Of a stretch of 64,000 nucleotides of DNA, positions 33,601 through 44,181 are shown piece by piece. Source of the DNA: Lepidodermella squamata (Eukaryota; Gastrotricha); contig JBLDXI010000019.1 of the NCBI GenBank assembly GCA_047495785.1, forward strand, positions 1,550,001 to 1,614,000. Reading direction: 5' to 3'. Position 1 is the first letter of the stretch. The number at the start of each line of letters is the position of its first letter. The notes below the pieces were generated by a model. The model did no database searches, had not been told where the DNA came from, and saw only the letters and a list, made by a program, of their open reading frames with translations. The position numbers and the translations under genes were made by a program.

Positions 33601-36600
33601 AGGAATTTAGTCAAATGGTCGTAGGTGAACCCGACATAATAAATATAACTCATGGCGATGAGGGCAGTTCCTGTCACGGAAAAGGGCGATGAGCCACAAG
33701 GGAAACTGACTTCATGAGTCGTCGCAGACTTGAATAGTTCAATTTTCCATTTGAAATCATTAGTGTTAGTTTTCAGTGAGCCGAAGATACACGGAGTTGC
33801 GCCACATTGAATATAATGAAAAAATGAGAACGACTTTGATAGTTTCGCAAAAAGCGAGGACTGCTGCAGATTGAACGATATTGAAGTGGTTATTTGATAG
33901 GCTGACCTTAGAAAGTTCTTCATGTTCGTAATTGAGAAAGAACCAGCGAGAGCGGCATTAAACCCGTTTCCACTCTGATCATTTTCCCCTGTTATGTTGT
34001 CAAAGTAAATGGAGACGACAGGTCTTGGAAAGTCTGAATAAAGGTATGATAAAGGTTTGCGACTGTAAACATTCGAATCTTACCAGCCCATGGACATCTT
34101 AAGGCTGCGTTTATTTCTGATTTGGTCAACAGTCGATTGTACCATTGCATGCAAAAGACCCACATGTCGACTGTTGGACGATCGTCTATACAGCGTGCTC
34201 GCCAGGTTCCAACGAAAAAGGAGTCTCGAGCGTATCGAACAAAATCCATCGGAGCTATGAAATCAGTATCAATTTCGCCGTTGTAGTACCAAGTTAGTCT
34301 AGATGTTGATGCTTCGTAGGTCCAGCCAATGTTCACCCATGTATTTAGCGGGGGAGTTGGTGGTGTAGCACCGACGTAAACCGGAGCTCCGACTTCAGCG
34401 TTTGGACGAAAAAATCTCCCTCTGTAATTTCCGCATTTAGCGCTCATACTGAATGCAATTACGACAGCAACTCACCCATTATAAACAAACCAAAGATGTA
34501 GCCCTTGGGGAATAAAACAATATACACAATCCCATTTTGAATCTCAGAATAGGACAAACCATAAGTTGCGAAACCCTGGGAGATGTCGGCCCAGTTAACG
34601 ATGCTCATTTCCAAAAACGCGGAAGTTCTGATCCAGACAAAGAATGAGTGATCACCGGGAACACCAATAACCTGATGCCAAGTAAAATATATTGATATTG
34701 CCTATTAATTAAACGCAAATTCTCAAACCTGATTATGAGCGGCGGCATACATGAAATTTTCGCCATCTGGAATTCTTGAAGCTCCATTCACTCGTCCGAA
34801 TGGATCAGTGACAAAATTTATCGACTGAGAGTAATGTATATGATTTCCATTTCCTGACATATCTTGACCACGGCTGAAAATGTCGAACAGCCAGAGACCG
34901 GCCGGGCTCAATTCTTGCTCCATCAAAGGAGTTATCTCAATGTGAGAAATATTTTTCACAGAGCCCAAATCAATATTGATGTACCCAGTTTCTGGTGGCG
35001 ATGCAACGATTCGGCTACAAGTATCCATCCTACCATCCACAAGTGTCGATACGGCTTTGTGGTATACAGTTTGGTTGTTTGTAACAACTGACGTCGCAGG
35101 GCTTGTAACACTGGCCAAGAATGATTGTGCCTCGAAGTTGTAACACCCCAAAACTTCGATTCTCATGCAGCTGAACTGGCCAATGATGTCGCGTGGGTAG
35201 AACCGAATTTTCCGAGCAACAATTGGGTAATCGAAGTAGTTGAACATTGCTTGACTCGGACTTGACGATCCCTGAAAAATTGTTTTCCCTAGCAAATCGG
35301 TCAGCGAAATCCAATCGATTCCAGCATCGTTCAAATAAGCAACGGAGTAGGTCGTCACATAATTTGAACCAGTTACACATCCCTGATCAAGCAAATTGTA
35401 ATTGGTTACCGCCCTTGTCATCAAGGAACTCACTTGTATCGCTGCTCCAGTGACGTAGCGATTTTTTAGGAAGTCAACTTCTAAATAAACATCAGATCTG
35501 TGTGGGGTATTCTCAGCCCATGATCCCCTTTGTGACAGTAATCTGCCATATGCAGGAAAATAAGGATTGTCATTTTTTGTCGAAGTTGCTGTCAGCTGGT
35601 TGTCAGCGATGTCGAAGGAGTGAATACCGAGAGGGCCTGAAAATGCCATGCATCAATGAATTTTACTAAAGATGGGCTCATACTTCGACATTGGGAGTTG
35701 CAGCCGTAGATTGCAACGCGAAGGCAAGGATAAGTGTTGTACAAGATTGGTAAGAACTTGACCCATCGGGTCAACATCGGCCGCCAAAGTTTCCTCGTTA
35801 CAACAGTTAAGCGGTCAGAATTACCTATGAACGTCTAGAAAGAAGGGCGATCATCGCTGAATAGATTAAAGATTCGAAACAACTTACAACTACGTTGCCA
35901 GCTTTGTCGCTGTACTGTCGCCAAACAGCTCCGGCTGGGTCCATGCTGAACTCCAAGCGGTAAGAAGTTACCCAATAAGCATTCACGTCTCCGCCAGAGG
36001 TCGCAACTTTTGTCACCCATTTCGGTGATCCAAGGTCAACGCGTAATTCACCGCCGCCATTGCAAGAACACCAGCTGTATTGCGGAGCATTCAGTCTCGC
36101 GAAAAACGGTTTCTTCAGGATTGTAATAGTTAAACGTGATAATTATTCAATCTCTGTCTACCTGAGTGTCGGACACACATGTTTGAACTCCCACAAAGGA
36201 AGTCGATGGGATTTCGTTGTTAATTACCCCAAGCTCAGTCTCGGTTGGGCAAACAACTGGAATTCGCATGTAAAGTGAGTTGTTAAGGCTCCGCAGATCC
36301 ATGTTCCTCTTCATCTGAGGAAACGTGCTAGCTTCCGGAATTGTTATCCTTACGTAGATAGCTTTGTTTGCAGAATCAACTAGGTTAAAGAAGGATGAAG
36401 AGTCTGCCTCAGCATCAATAAGATCACAGCTTTGAGTCGATGTGTCATGAACGGCAGATCGACACTTGTCATTTCCCGAACATCGAGCCATGCAAATAGC
36501 CTTACCCGCCACAGTGAAGGATGAGATCCTGTATGAAAAGGATGACGCAGAATCACGGAAAGCTGATTCAGTCTTACTTGTGATTGGCGTAAGTGTCTCC

Positions 36601-36711
36601 GGAAATCGCCGGAGTGACATCTTTTCCCGTGATGATTCTATAGTTTTCACCACCACTTACCCTTGCTAATAGAGCCGAAAAGGCTAATATCAACCTGATA
36701 ATGACTTCCAT
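30671..36711 (-). CDS. Large secreted PAN/discoidin/LamG protein with fucolectin-like tail, copy 1
   Basis: Seventeen exons on the minus strand, all joining in phase (for example 36711-36578, 36528-36162, 36112-35888, 35834-35684, 35636-34729, a 28-nt exon at 34503-34476, and the last at 31323-30671), give about 1,741 residues. Order: signal peptide (MEVIIRLILAFSALLARVSG); PAN/apple-like module at about 45-115 (ICMARCSGNDKCRSAVHD); two discoidin (F5/8C) domains at about 165-440; three concanavalin/LamG-type domains at about 500-1180 (DQSGNGFNAAL; YYNGEIDTDF; GKIACLNIYDRALSQRHVN); two more discoidin domains at about 1190-1525; and a Cys-paired tail resembling fucolectin C-termini (LRCKPGAKGRFLTIAA; GRYVFIYRS). 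No membrane anchor. Probably an extracellular glycan-binding or matrix protein. Function unproven. Confidence 0.75.
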
Positions 36712-37042
36712 TTTTTCAGAACTGAAGCCTAAGGCGTACGGGAGTGTTCGATGAGACCTGTTATTAATAAATCATACGAGGAATCGACCTTGCCTTATTT
36801 TTTTCTTTTTAGCTACGCTGGGAACAAAAGAAAACTTTTCATAGCCTTCTAAAAATTCAAGATGATAGAACATTTATTCCGAGCAGAGGAATAGCACCAA
36901 GCAACCAGCTAAATGATGCTGGCAGATGCATCAGCAGTTGGCTATTCATAACGATATCGATCAAGAAGTTCTGGTTTAATTGATCGCGCTGTATTTTTTT
37001 CGCTTGTGGGAATTTTTTAGCACACTTTGAGATTGTCAACAT
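36712..37042. other. Intergenic, promoter side of discoidin gene copy 1
   Basis: Spacer of 331 bp between the 5' end of the discoidin gene and the 3' end of the ankyrin gene. No gene seen. Confidence 0.4.
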
Positions 37043-37690
37043 TCAGTTCAAAGTTTGTGACTTTATCAAAGCTTGTTCCATCACAAGGAGCTGTGCTATA
37101 TCAACTTGGCCTTGTTTCATAGCGATCGATAGTGCTGTATCGCCAGCTCCGTTTTTCAAGCTTATATCCGCCTCACGTGAAATCAACAGTTCAACCAAGT
37201 CAATCCTACCAAGTTGAGCGGCAAACATCAAAGGAGTATTCTCGCCGCCTCGAATGAGTTCTTTATTCGAATGAGCTGAAATAGTCCAAGAACCTGTCGT
37301 TGCATCCACATCAGCTCTGCCTCGATCTATCAGCAACTTGGCAGTCGATAAATGACCCGCAATAACTGCACACATTAGCGCAGTTAATCCTCCATCATCT
37401 GACGTAACTGCATTGACATCTGCACCCAGTTTTATCAAGGTTTTCACAACGCTGTCATGTCCTCGAAAGGCAGCAGCCATCAGTGGTGTGTAATTTAAAG
37501 TTTCTGCCTGATTCGGATCAGCTTTGTAGTCTATGATGAGAGTCTTCACCAAATCCTTGTCGCCATTTGCTGCGGCTGTCCAAAGGGACCACGTTCTGTC
37601 CCTGGGCGCGTTGTTATAGTCAAGAAATCTGGCTGACCTCGCTGCTATAACATCGTAACACGGGCCAGTGGAAAGAGGCTTGCGATACAT
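37043..37690 (-). CDS. Ankyrin-repeat protein, 215 residues
   Basis: Single exon from a true ATG at 37690. After about 35 residues, four to five ankyrin repeats fill the protein: WSLWTAAANGDKDLVKTLI, NYTPLMAAAFRGHDSVVKTL, LTALMCAVIAGHLSTAKLL, NTPLMFAAQLGRIDLVELL and DTALSIAMKQGQVDIAQLL. No signal peptide and no other domain. It lies 81 bp downstream of the pseudokinase-ankyrin gene on the same strand. It may be a split-off or duplicated ankyrin part of that gene, but an in-frame junction between them is not seen. A protein-interaction role is inferred from the fold. Confidence 0.82.
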   Translation of the reverse strand: MYRKPLSTGPCYDVIAARSARFLDYNNAPRDRTWSLWTAAANGDKDLVKTLIIDYKADPNQAETLNYTPLMAAAFRGHDSVVKTLIKLGADVNAVTSDDGGLTALMCAVIAGHLSTAKLLIDRGRADVDATTGSWTISAHSNKELIRGGENTPLMFAAQLGRIDLVELLISREADISLKNGAGDTALSIAMKQGQVDIAQLLVMEQALIKSQTLN

Positions 37691-37771
37691 TGTGAAAACT
37701 TTATTTCAGTAGTTTACCCAGAATATGAGAACATACAGCTGATACGCACGAGTACATTTTTAATGCTAATT

Positions 37772-39775
37772 TCATTTGTCAAATTTTGAATAACGCAAAG
37801 GTCGAGTTGGCATAGAACTAAACGCTGTAAGCTGTTCAATCTTCTCATTTTTCGCGTAATCGAACGCCGTCCAGCCGAATTTGTTCTGATGTAACCGATG
37901 CGGCTTTTCGCCAGGTTTCAGTTGCATCATGTCAAGTTTTGACAGCAGAAGTGTTACCATTTCAACGCTTCCTATTTCACTGGCCCACATAAGCGGTGTC
38001 CGGTCATATTGGTCACGTTGATCGACGAGTTGCCCGACTTCTAGGTTTGATCTATCTTTTAGAAGCTCATTTGCTTCCTTAACATCGCCAGCTTTTACAG
38101 CACCCAAGAACGCAATCTATCATAAGCCAGTGTTACAAAGCTATCGAACAATTATTAATTATAGTACTTTACCTTCAAAAGTAGCAGACGTATTTCTTGG
38201 ACGAGATCCGAAATTTTTATGCGATCTTGCGTTGATTGTAGCAACATTTTATTGGTGACTAGCTTGCATACATCTTTAGGCTGCTTCTTGATGTCTTGCC
38301 ATTCCATAACTTTGACTTGCCCCCTTCCGTTCGGGGCTTCATAAGGCACGTGACAATTTCTAAAATGATAGTTCATAGAGTTTTGAGTCTTGATGAGAAT
38401 GTCGCTGTCCTTACTTAGCAATACTATCGAAGACTTCGATCGGTCCTTTGCCGGGAAACTTGGAAAACAAAAAAGACAATCTCTTAACTTCAAAGCTGCA
38501 TTTTCCATGACCAATATAGGACATCCATTATTTGTCATGATTTTTCAGATCCTGGATTATTGTAGAAAAGTAGAAGGTGGTTATATACCGGTTGTCGTAT
38601 CGTTAAGAGCTGGAAGAAAATGACTCCGAGCGACCAAACTTCACCGGATTGATTTCCTAACATGGCTGAAGTAAGGGACCATGTTGTTTTGCAATGCGTT
38701 TCCGCATGAGTGATTGCAGCCTGTAAAATTTCAGGCGCCATGTACTGCCAGCTACTTGCAAAGCTCGAGCCATGAGAGCACGTTCTAAAATGGATAAAAA
38801 ATACAAAAATGTATCGTAGAAATTATGATGTCCTTACTCGAAAAGCTTTGGAGTTGTGTAGTTGCCAAGTTTAATTATTCTACCATTATTAAATATTAAA
38901 ATATTTTGAGGCCGTATGTCGCGATGGTAGATTTTACGTGAGTGTAAAAATGCAACACCCGCACAAATTTGGGCCATACATCCAAGAGCTTCCGAGCATT
39001 TGAACGGCTTCCCCATCTTGAAATTGGCATTTATCTGTTCAAGCATAGTGCCTTGGTAAAATTCCTGAGCGATCCCGTCATGTAGAGGTGTAGCTGAACT
39101 GCTTTCTCGACTTCTCAGGGTTGTTTTCAAAAATTGCCGGCGCCGCTTTTCTCGACTTGTGTAAATGAATGAGAAATTTCCGCGCGGCTTTTTCGGAGGT
39201 TCGATCAAGTTCATTTCAATGTAAATCCGCTTCGAACTTTCGTAGACAACCTTACCGAAATCTACTAGATTGTCATGCTTCGGCAACTTGGCCAGCTCTT
39301 TGAACTCCTTCATAACTTTTTGAAATGTCTCGAGATGATGCCGGCATTTCCAATCGCTGAGACTGATTTTTCTCAGGGCAACGATTTTCCCATCTACGAG
39401 TCGTTTGATTCGATAGACCCTAGTGCAGTGTGAACAGCCGTTCGTGCTGAGAAGTTGCTTGTTAAGCCAGTCATATTTAGCGAAAAATTCACGCTTCAGT
39501 TGCTGACGATTGATAACTGGTCGTATGGAATTGATGGAGCTTGCGAAGGAGGCGGCCAGACTCCGATGACCGCTCTCCAACCGCTCATCTTCTGAGTAAT
39601 CACTCGCGAACGACGAGGCGTAGGATGATACTGAAGATGACCGGTTGGATCTCGCCGAATGCGATCGAGATGACATGCTTGGAAAAAGCACGTAGCGTGT
39701 GTACCGCGAAAAGCAATAATAAAAGTCCTTTGTATTTGTAAAATTGATTTGTTCGTATATGGTCGATATTGCCAT
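37772..39775 (-). CDS. Protein pseudokinase with C-terminal ankyrin repeats
   Basis: Five exons (39775-38838, 38784-38589, a 44-nt exon 38458-38415, 38359-38173, 38116-37772) give 569 residues; a second start at 39676 (MSSRSHSARS) is possible. A Ser-rich N-terminus precedes a kinase fold: RIKRLVDGKIVALRKISL, IYHRDIRPQNILIFNNGR, IIKLGNYTTPKL, WQYMAPEIL and VWSLGVIFFQLL. Key residues deviate: the VAIK Lys position is Arg (VALR), HRDLK reads HRDIR, and DFG reads LGN, so metal binding and catalysis are probably lost. Two to three ankyrin repeats end the protein (YDRTPLMWASEIGSVEMVTLL). Fold closest to NEK/TKL-type kinases, not assignable. Likely a scaffold or signalling pseudoenzyme. Confidence 0.75.
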
Positions 39776-40073
39776 GCAGCCAGCTGAGATTAAAAATGTA
39801 TAGCGGCCCTGGTAAACAAACAGAAGGATGCACCTGCAACACCTCGAATTTCACCTAGCAATGACGGGAATTATAATATTCGAAATTAATATATTTTTCG
39901 ATTTTCTTCACATTTTATTTACAATATGATTACCGATTTATTGGTGATCTGCAGAGTCAAGACCTTAAAGAGCTTTCTATTTATTATTCAGTGTGAGAAA
40001 TTGTGTGAGAAATTGAGAAATTAACACTAAGGGAAATTGTTCCTTGATTTTCGAATCAAATTCAATCGATTTT

Positions 40074-40349
40074 TTATTTTGATTTGCTCTTGTCGATTCG
40101 AGATTCGTATTCGGCCTTTTTGAAGGCGTTGATGAGTTCTCGGGCCTCAGCGTAGCCGTCTGGTTCCGGTTTCAGGCCGTAAGAAAGCATAAAGTTATGC
40201 ATTCCACCCCACGGCTTCACGATCGAAGCAGTAGATATCGCCGATTCCCATGGTCCTTCCTCGTCGTCCGATTGATTGTGCGCATTGCCGCCGTTATTGT
40301 TGTTGTTTTGATGTTTCGTGGACATGGATACCGATGAAGTTTTATCCAT
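40074..40349 (-). CDS. Small Ser/Asn-rich protein of a four-member tandem family (member 1)
   Basis: 91 residues from an ATG at 40349 (a second Met at 40325 aligns better with the paralogues). The N-terminal half is low-complexity, with runs of Asn and Gly. The C-terminal 45 residues carry the family motif: a W, then SI.KPWGGMHNFM.SYGLKP, then YAEARELINAFKKAEYE. No signal peptide, cysteine pattern or membrane segment. I do not recognise a characterised family. Three paralogues follow at 40937-43769 on the same strand. Confidence 0.8.
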   Translation of the reverse strand: MDKTSSVSMSTKHQNNNNNGGNAHNQSDDEEGPWESAISTASIVKPWGGMHNFMLSYGLKPEPDGYAEARELINAFKKAEYESRIDKSKSK

Positions 40350-40936
40350 AGGAAAGAATAACGATCTGATCTAATAAACAGAACACCAGAAAAAAATAAC
40401 CATATTGACCTATAATTCAAGGTGAGTTTTTTCGATTTTTGAGCATGAATTCAGATAAATTAAAAAAATCGGCGAATTATGATATTTACTTACAGGGCCC
40501 TAATTAAGAGGATTTCTCAAGCTAAAACCCCATCCCAATTAGGGTGATTTTTTTTGAAAATCCGGTACCAGTTATTAGTTAATGAGAAGAAATCCCATTA
40601 TCAATTATCATGCAAAGAATATTTGCTTGTTGGAGTTTGGAGCCACCGTCTCTATAATTTGACACCTGACGCATCGGTCGCGAGATTTCTTCATCGCCAT
40701 GCCACGCGATTATTTCTCCATTAATTTCGAGTCAATTCTTTTCGATTTTCTGATTTTTCTCGAAATTCCAAGACTCAAACTGGTTTTTCCAACAAGAAAT
40801 AGAGACACAACGAAATGCTAAACTTCAGTTTATTTACAAATCTTCAGGGTCTATAGGCTAAATAGCAGTCAGTAAAATCAAAGTCCAAGGAATTTTTCTA
40901 GTTTTTTCGCCATAAAGTTGCTATGACGCTTTCTTA
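40350..40936. other. Intergenic between small-family members 1 and 2
   Basis: Spacer of 587 bp, AT-rich, with a short hairpin plus T-run at 40531-40555 (CATCCC-AATTA-GGGTG then seven to eight T). No gene seen. Confidence 0.4.
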
Positions 40937-41191
40937 TTATGGATGATTCCCGCTTTTCGTGTTCTCGTAGTCGGCCTGCTTGAACGCGTTGATGATTGAT
41001 TTAGCCTCAGCGTAGCCTTCAGGCGTTGGTTTCAGACCGTAGGAAGCCATGAAATTGTGCATTCCGCCCCATGATTTCGTGATTTCCGAAGTCGGAATCG
41101 ACTGCCAGCCGCTGCTGTTAGCGCCGGAGTTGCTCGGCTGGTTACCCGATGTCTGATTGTTGTAGCTGTTACTGTTGTTCTTCGACGACAT
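40937..41191 (-). CDS. Small Ser/Asn-rich tandem family protein (member 2)
   Basis: 84 residues from an ATG at 41191 (MSSKNNSNSYNNQ). A polar Ser/Asn/Gln/Gly N-terminal half precedes the conserved C-terminal motif WQSIPTSEITKSWGGMHNF, then MASYGLKPTPEGYAEAKSI, then INAFKQADYE. This is the member closest to a family consensus. The cytosolic or nuclear location is inferred from the lack of a signal peptide. Function unknown. Confidence 0.82.
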   Translation of the reverse strand: MSSKNNSNSYNNQTSGNQPSNSGANSSGWQSIPTSEITKSWGGMHNFMASYGLKPTPEGYAEAKSIINAFKQADYENTKSGNHP

Positions 41192-42779
41192 TGCCGCCCT
41201 GAATAGTTGAAGATGAGCAAATTCGATAAAATCTAAAAAGACAGAAACAGATAGAAAATGAATATCTCAATCGGCTATGGCTATTCAGTTCTGTTTATAA
41301 CAGACATGGCAAAGCAATGAAAATAATAATTCAGGAATATGACCTTTCATCCCCTTCTCTCTGGTAATAATGATGATCAAAAAGGAGGTCAAGTGTTTTG
41401 ATTCAATTTTTCAATGGCGTTTTTCTTGAAAATGATTCACGGGAGACATGTAAAACCATATATGCCTGAAATAGATTTTTCAAGGAGATTCCTCTATTTC
41501 TCCTAAGATCGGTGTAATTTCCGGTTTCAAAAAATGTCACAACATGTTTATGACCTACTTCCATGCGCAAGGATGATTAGGGTAATAAATAATTATTATT
41601 CACCCGGGTAGGTCACCGGCAATTTTGCGGACGCGGGCTGTAATAAAGGTTGCGAAATGAAAAGGAGAATGGCCGGTCGATTAATGAATAGAAATCAACC
41701 CGCAATGGTCACCACCATCGCAGACATTCGCAGACGAGTTCTCGCCTCCGGCATACATTTTTCATACATTTTTGACTGGAAAGGAACATGAAGAAAACTT
41801 GGCCAGGTAATAAGTATATCAGACTTAAATCGATTCGATAGGTGTCGATTATATTATGTTGATTGAAAGATTTGTCGACTTTTATAACCTCGTTTGAATT
41901 TTCGTTAACCAAAAAATTCCAGCTGACTGTGTAATTTCCAGAAAATAATATTCGCCTTCAATGCAGTTTTTGAGGCGCACATACAACGTGTCCCATAAGT
42001 AACGCAAGCGAAGAAAACACTTGGAAAAAGGTTCAGAAACTCTAAAATAAGAGACGAGAACACATCTCATGGCCGGAAGTTTTTTTAAGAATTTCAAAAA
42101 TCACGAGAATATTAATCAACGAGAATGTCACTTGTCAATGGGATTAAAAATTCCGGAGAAATTTGGTCCTATTAGGTATAATACCGAAAATTACCGAACC
42201 CATTTGAGTTTTCCGGGTAAATTGTGTATTTCTTCGGTTAAATCGCGCATAAAAGTTGGAATATTCTCTCGGTAGTTTTAATGAATTAGTTGAATTTCCT
42301 ACAAGAAGTTGCCAAATTAAAAATGCGCAACTTCTGGGACACGCCGTATGTGTTTTCAAAATTTGTTTGCCTTCAAAGCTGAGCCAAAATTCATATGTTC
42401 AGGGTTTTACTTTTAGCGGAACCGAATTTTGAAAATTAATTCGCCAAAACTGTCATTTCTGAATTTTCTGGAAATTTACTATTGATTCGGAAACTCCAAA
42501 TAAATTGCGTTGAAATCCCCTTGAAATATGTCGAAGTAGAAAGCCTGGTCCTCAACTTCCCAACGAGACGCATTCCTGATCGAAAATAAATATTCGAAAC
42601 CGGCATATTTTGAACATTTGCGTTTGCTGTCAAATTAATCGGCCAAAAATTCGGATATGTTTTTATTTAGTAAAATCAGGGTTATCAGAGCGAATAGGTG
42701 ATCATCATTTAATTGTCAATGAAATGTTTCAGTTTTGTCTTGACTTGGATTGGCTATATCAATTTGACACCAAGTGCTT
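41192..42779. other. Intergenic with a small TA-flanked inverted-repeat element
   Basis: Spacer of 1.59 kb between small-family members 2 and 3. It contains the mariner-like MITE at 41984-42346. The remainder is AT-rich without supported genes. Confidence 0.45.
41984..42346. mobile_element. Mariner-like MITE, 363 bp, TA target duplication
   Basis: Terminal inverted repeats of about 24 bp: the left end is CAACGTGTCCCATAAGTAAC, and the right end read outward-in is CGGCGTGTCCCAGAAGTTGC. They match at about 19 of 24 positions and share CGTGTCCCA and AAGT. Both ends abut TA (41982-41983 and 42347-42348), and the flanks join as CACA-TA-TGTG. There is no internal transposase. These features are typical of non-autonomous Tc1/mariner elements. 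Confidence 0.7.
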
Positions 42780-43034
42780 TCATTTCGATTGATTACCGCT
42801 GCTGCTTGCTTGGTAATCAGCCTGCTTAAAAGCGTTGATAATGGCGTTGCCCTCCGCATAGCCTGACGCTGTCGGTTTCAGCCCGTAAGAAGCCATGAAG
42901 TTGTGCGTTCCACCGTACGAATTCGTGATAGCCGAATGCGGAATCGACTGGCCGCTGCTGCCGATGGCGCCTGAACTTCCCGAGTGATGACCGTAGGCCT
43001 GAGTACTGCTGCTGCTGCTTCCCTTGGAAGACAT
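42780..43034 (-). CDS. Small Ser-rich tandem family protein (member 3)
   Basis: 84 residues from the ATG at 43034 (MSSKGSSSSSTQ); a longer reading starts only at GTG. The N-terminal half is Ser/Gly-rich with a SSGAIGSSG stretch. The C-terminal family motif follows: QSIPHSAITNSYGGTHNFM, then ASYGLKPTASGYAEGNAI, then INAFKQADYQ. Met of GGMH is Thr here. Same strand and spacing style as its paralogues, with its own upstream region. Function unknown. Confidence 0.8.
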   Translation of the reverse strand: MSSKGSSSSSTQAYGHHSGSSGAIGSSGQSIPHSAITNSYGGTHNFMASYGLKPTASGYAEGNAIINAFKQADYQASSSGNQSK

Positions 43035-43502
43035 GTTCCGATAAAGTTGCCAAAGGAAAATAAACACAGGTTAAAGTCTCTAAAAAACATACATTTGATT
43101 TGAAAATTTGAATTATAAATTAAACATCGCGTTCGATTGACGTGTGAGTCATAAAGAGACAGCAACCGCGCAATAATCGTAACGACACGTAATAATAAGG
43201 GACATAAAGGTCAGGTCTCAGGTCATTTTTAAGAAACGTCCCAGTTTTGTTTACGATACAAAACGCATTTTACTCAATAGGTATGAAGGATTTGCCGAAA
43301 AATGGGCGACAATGATTTAGTCTTTTAATTGGAAATTATTTGCGAATAGCGTAATTAGGAATTTTTTACTTGGAAAAATAGGCCAAATTTGCATTATCTA
43401 ATACTGCAAAATTCAATAAATATTCCAATCGATTTCTGTCAAATTTTTACTTGAATCAATCGTATAGAGTAATTTCAGTCAAATTGGACCAGTGGTTCAG
43501 TC
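43035..43502. other. Intergenic between small-family members 3 and 4
   Basis: AT-rich spacer of 468 bp without recognisable genes. Confidence 0.4.
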
Positions 43503-43769
43503 CTACTTCGATGAGCCGTTACTTTGGCCGCCTTGAGACTCGTAGTAATCTGCCTTCTTGAATTCATTGATCAGCGACTTGGCCTCGCCGTAAGCGCCAG
43601 GCTCGTGCGGCTTGATTCCGTACGAATGCATAAAGCCGTGCATCCCACCGTACGGCTTCGTGATCGAATAGCTCGAAATCGATTGCCAGCCTGATGCTTG
43701 GCTAGCGCCAGCTTGGCCGCCTCCGGTGGCGTTGCTGCTGCTGTTGTAATTTCCATGGGATGACGACAT
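43503..43769 (-). CDS. Small Ser/Gly-rich tandem family protein (member 4)
   Basis: 88 residues from an ATG at 43769 (MSSSHGNYNSSSN). A Ser/Asn/Gly/Gln-rich N-terminus precedes the family motif WQSISSYSITKPYGGMHGF, then MHSYGIKPHEPGAYGEAKS, then LINEFKKADYYE. This is the most diverged member in the second half of the motif, with one extra residue. Located 412 bp from the 3' end of the second discoidin gene. Function unknown. Confidence 0.8.
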   Translation of the reverse strand: MSSSHGNYNSSSNATGGGQAGASQASGWQSISSYSITKPYGGMHGFMHSYGIKPHEPGAYGEAKSLINEFKKADYYESQGGQSNGSSK

Positions 43770-43904
43770 GGTTATAAGATTATTTAAATCGACGTTATTT
43801 CCGAGAGCGAATTTCGCGGCTGTTGAAAGGCTGATATTTCCAATGAACGTACACTGATTTTATAGGGTGATTAAAGTGTAACAGCAGGCTGCTAGGTGCT
43901 AGTA

Positions 43905-44181
43905 AACACGACGAGCACGTGCCTATTCCACCCGCGGATCAATTGTTTTAGGGTCGAATCGGTGCTCTTGACAGTTCATTTTACATAAGAAAAACTTCAA
44001 ACTTGAAAACCTTCTTGAACCAAGGTTCTTTTAGAGTTTATTCGATGCAGCTATTTATACTCCAATGAGTATCGTCAATGTACATTATGCAGCAGGGTTT
44101 CATAAAATATCAAGTTTCACTGCTTTTTGACTGTTCAAAAATCTAAGAGAGCTTTTATTTAGTGATTGTTTTTTTTCCAGG
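43905..44181. repeat. Duplicated 3' flank of discoidin gene copy 2
   Basis: This stretch aligns with 59410-59699, downstream of copy 3: both share GAGCACGTGCCTA, then CTTGAACCAAGGTTCT, then CAATGAGTATCGTCAATG, then GACTGTTCAAAAATCTAAG. The duplication that made copies 2 and 3 therefore included about 280 bp of 3' flank. Confidence 0.7.
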
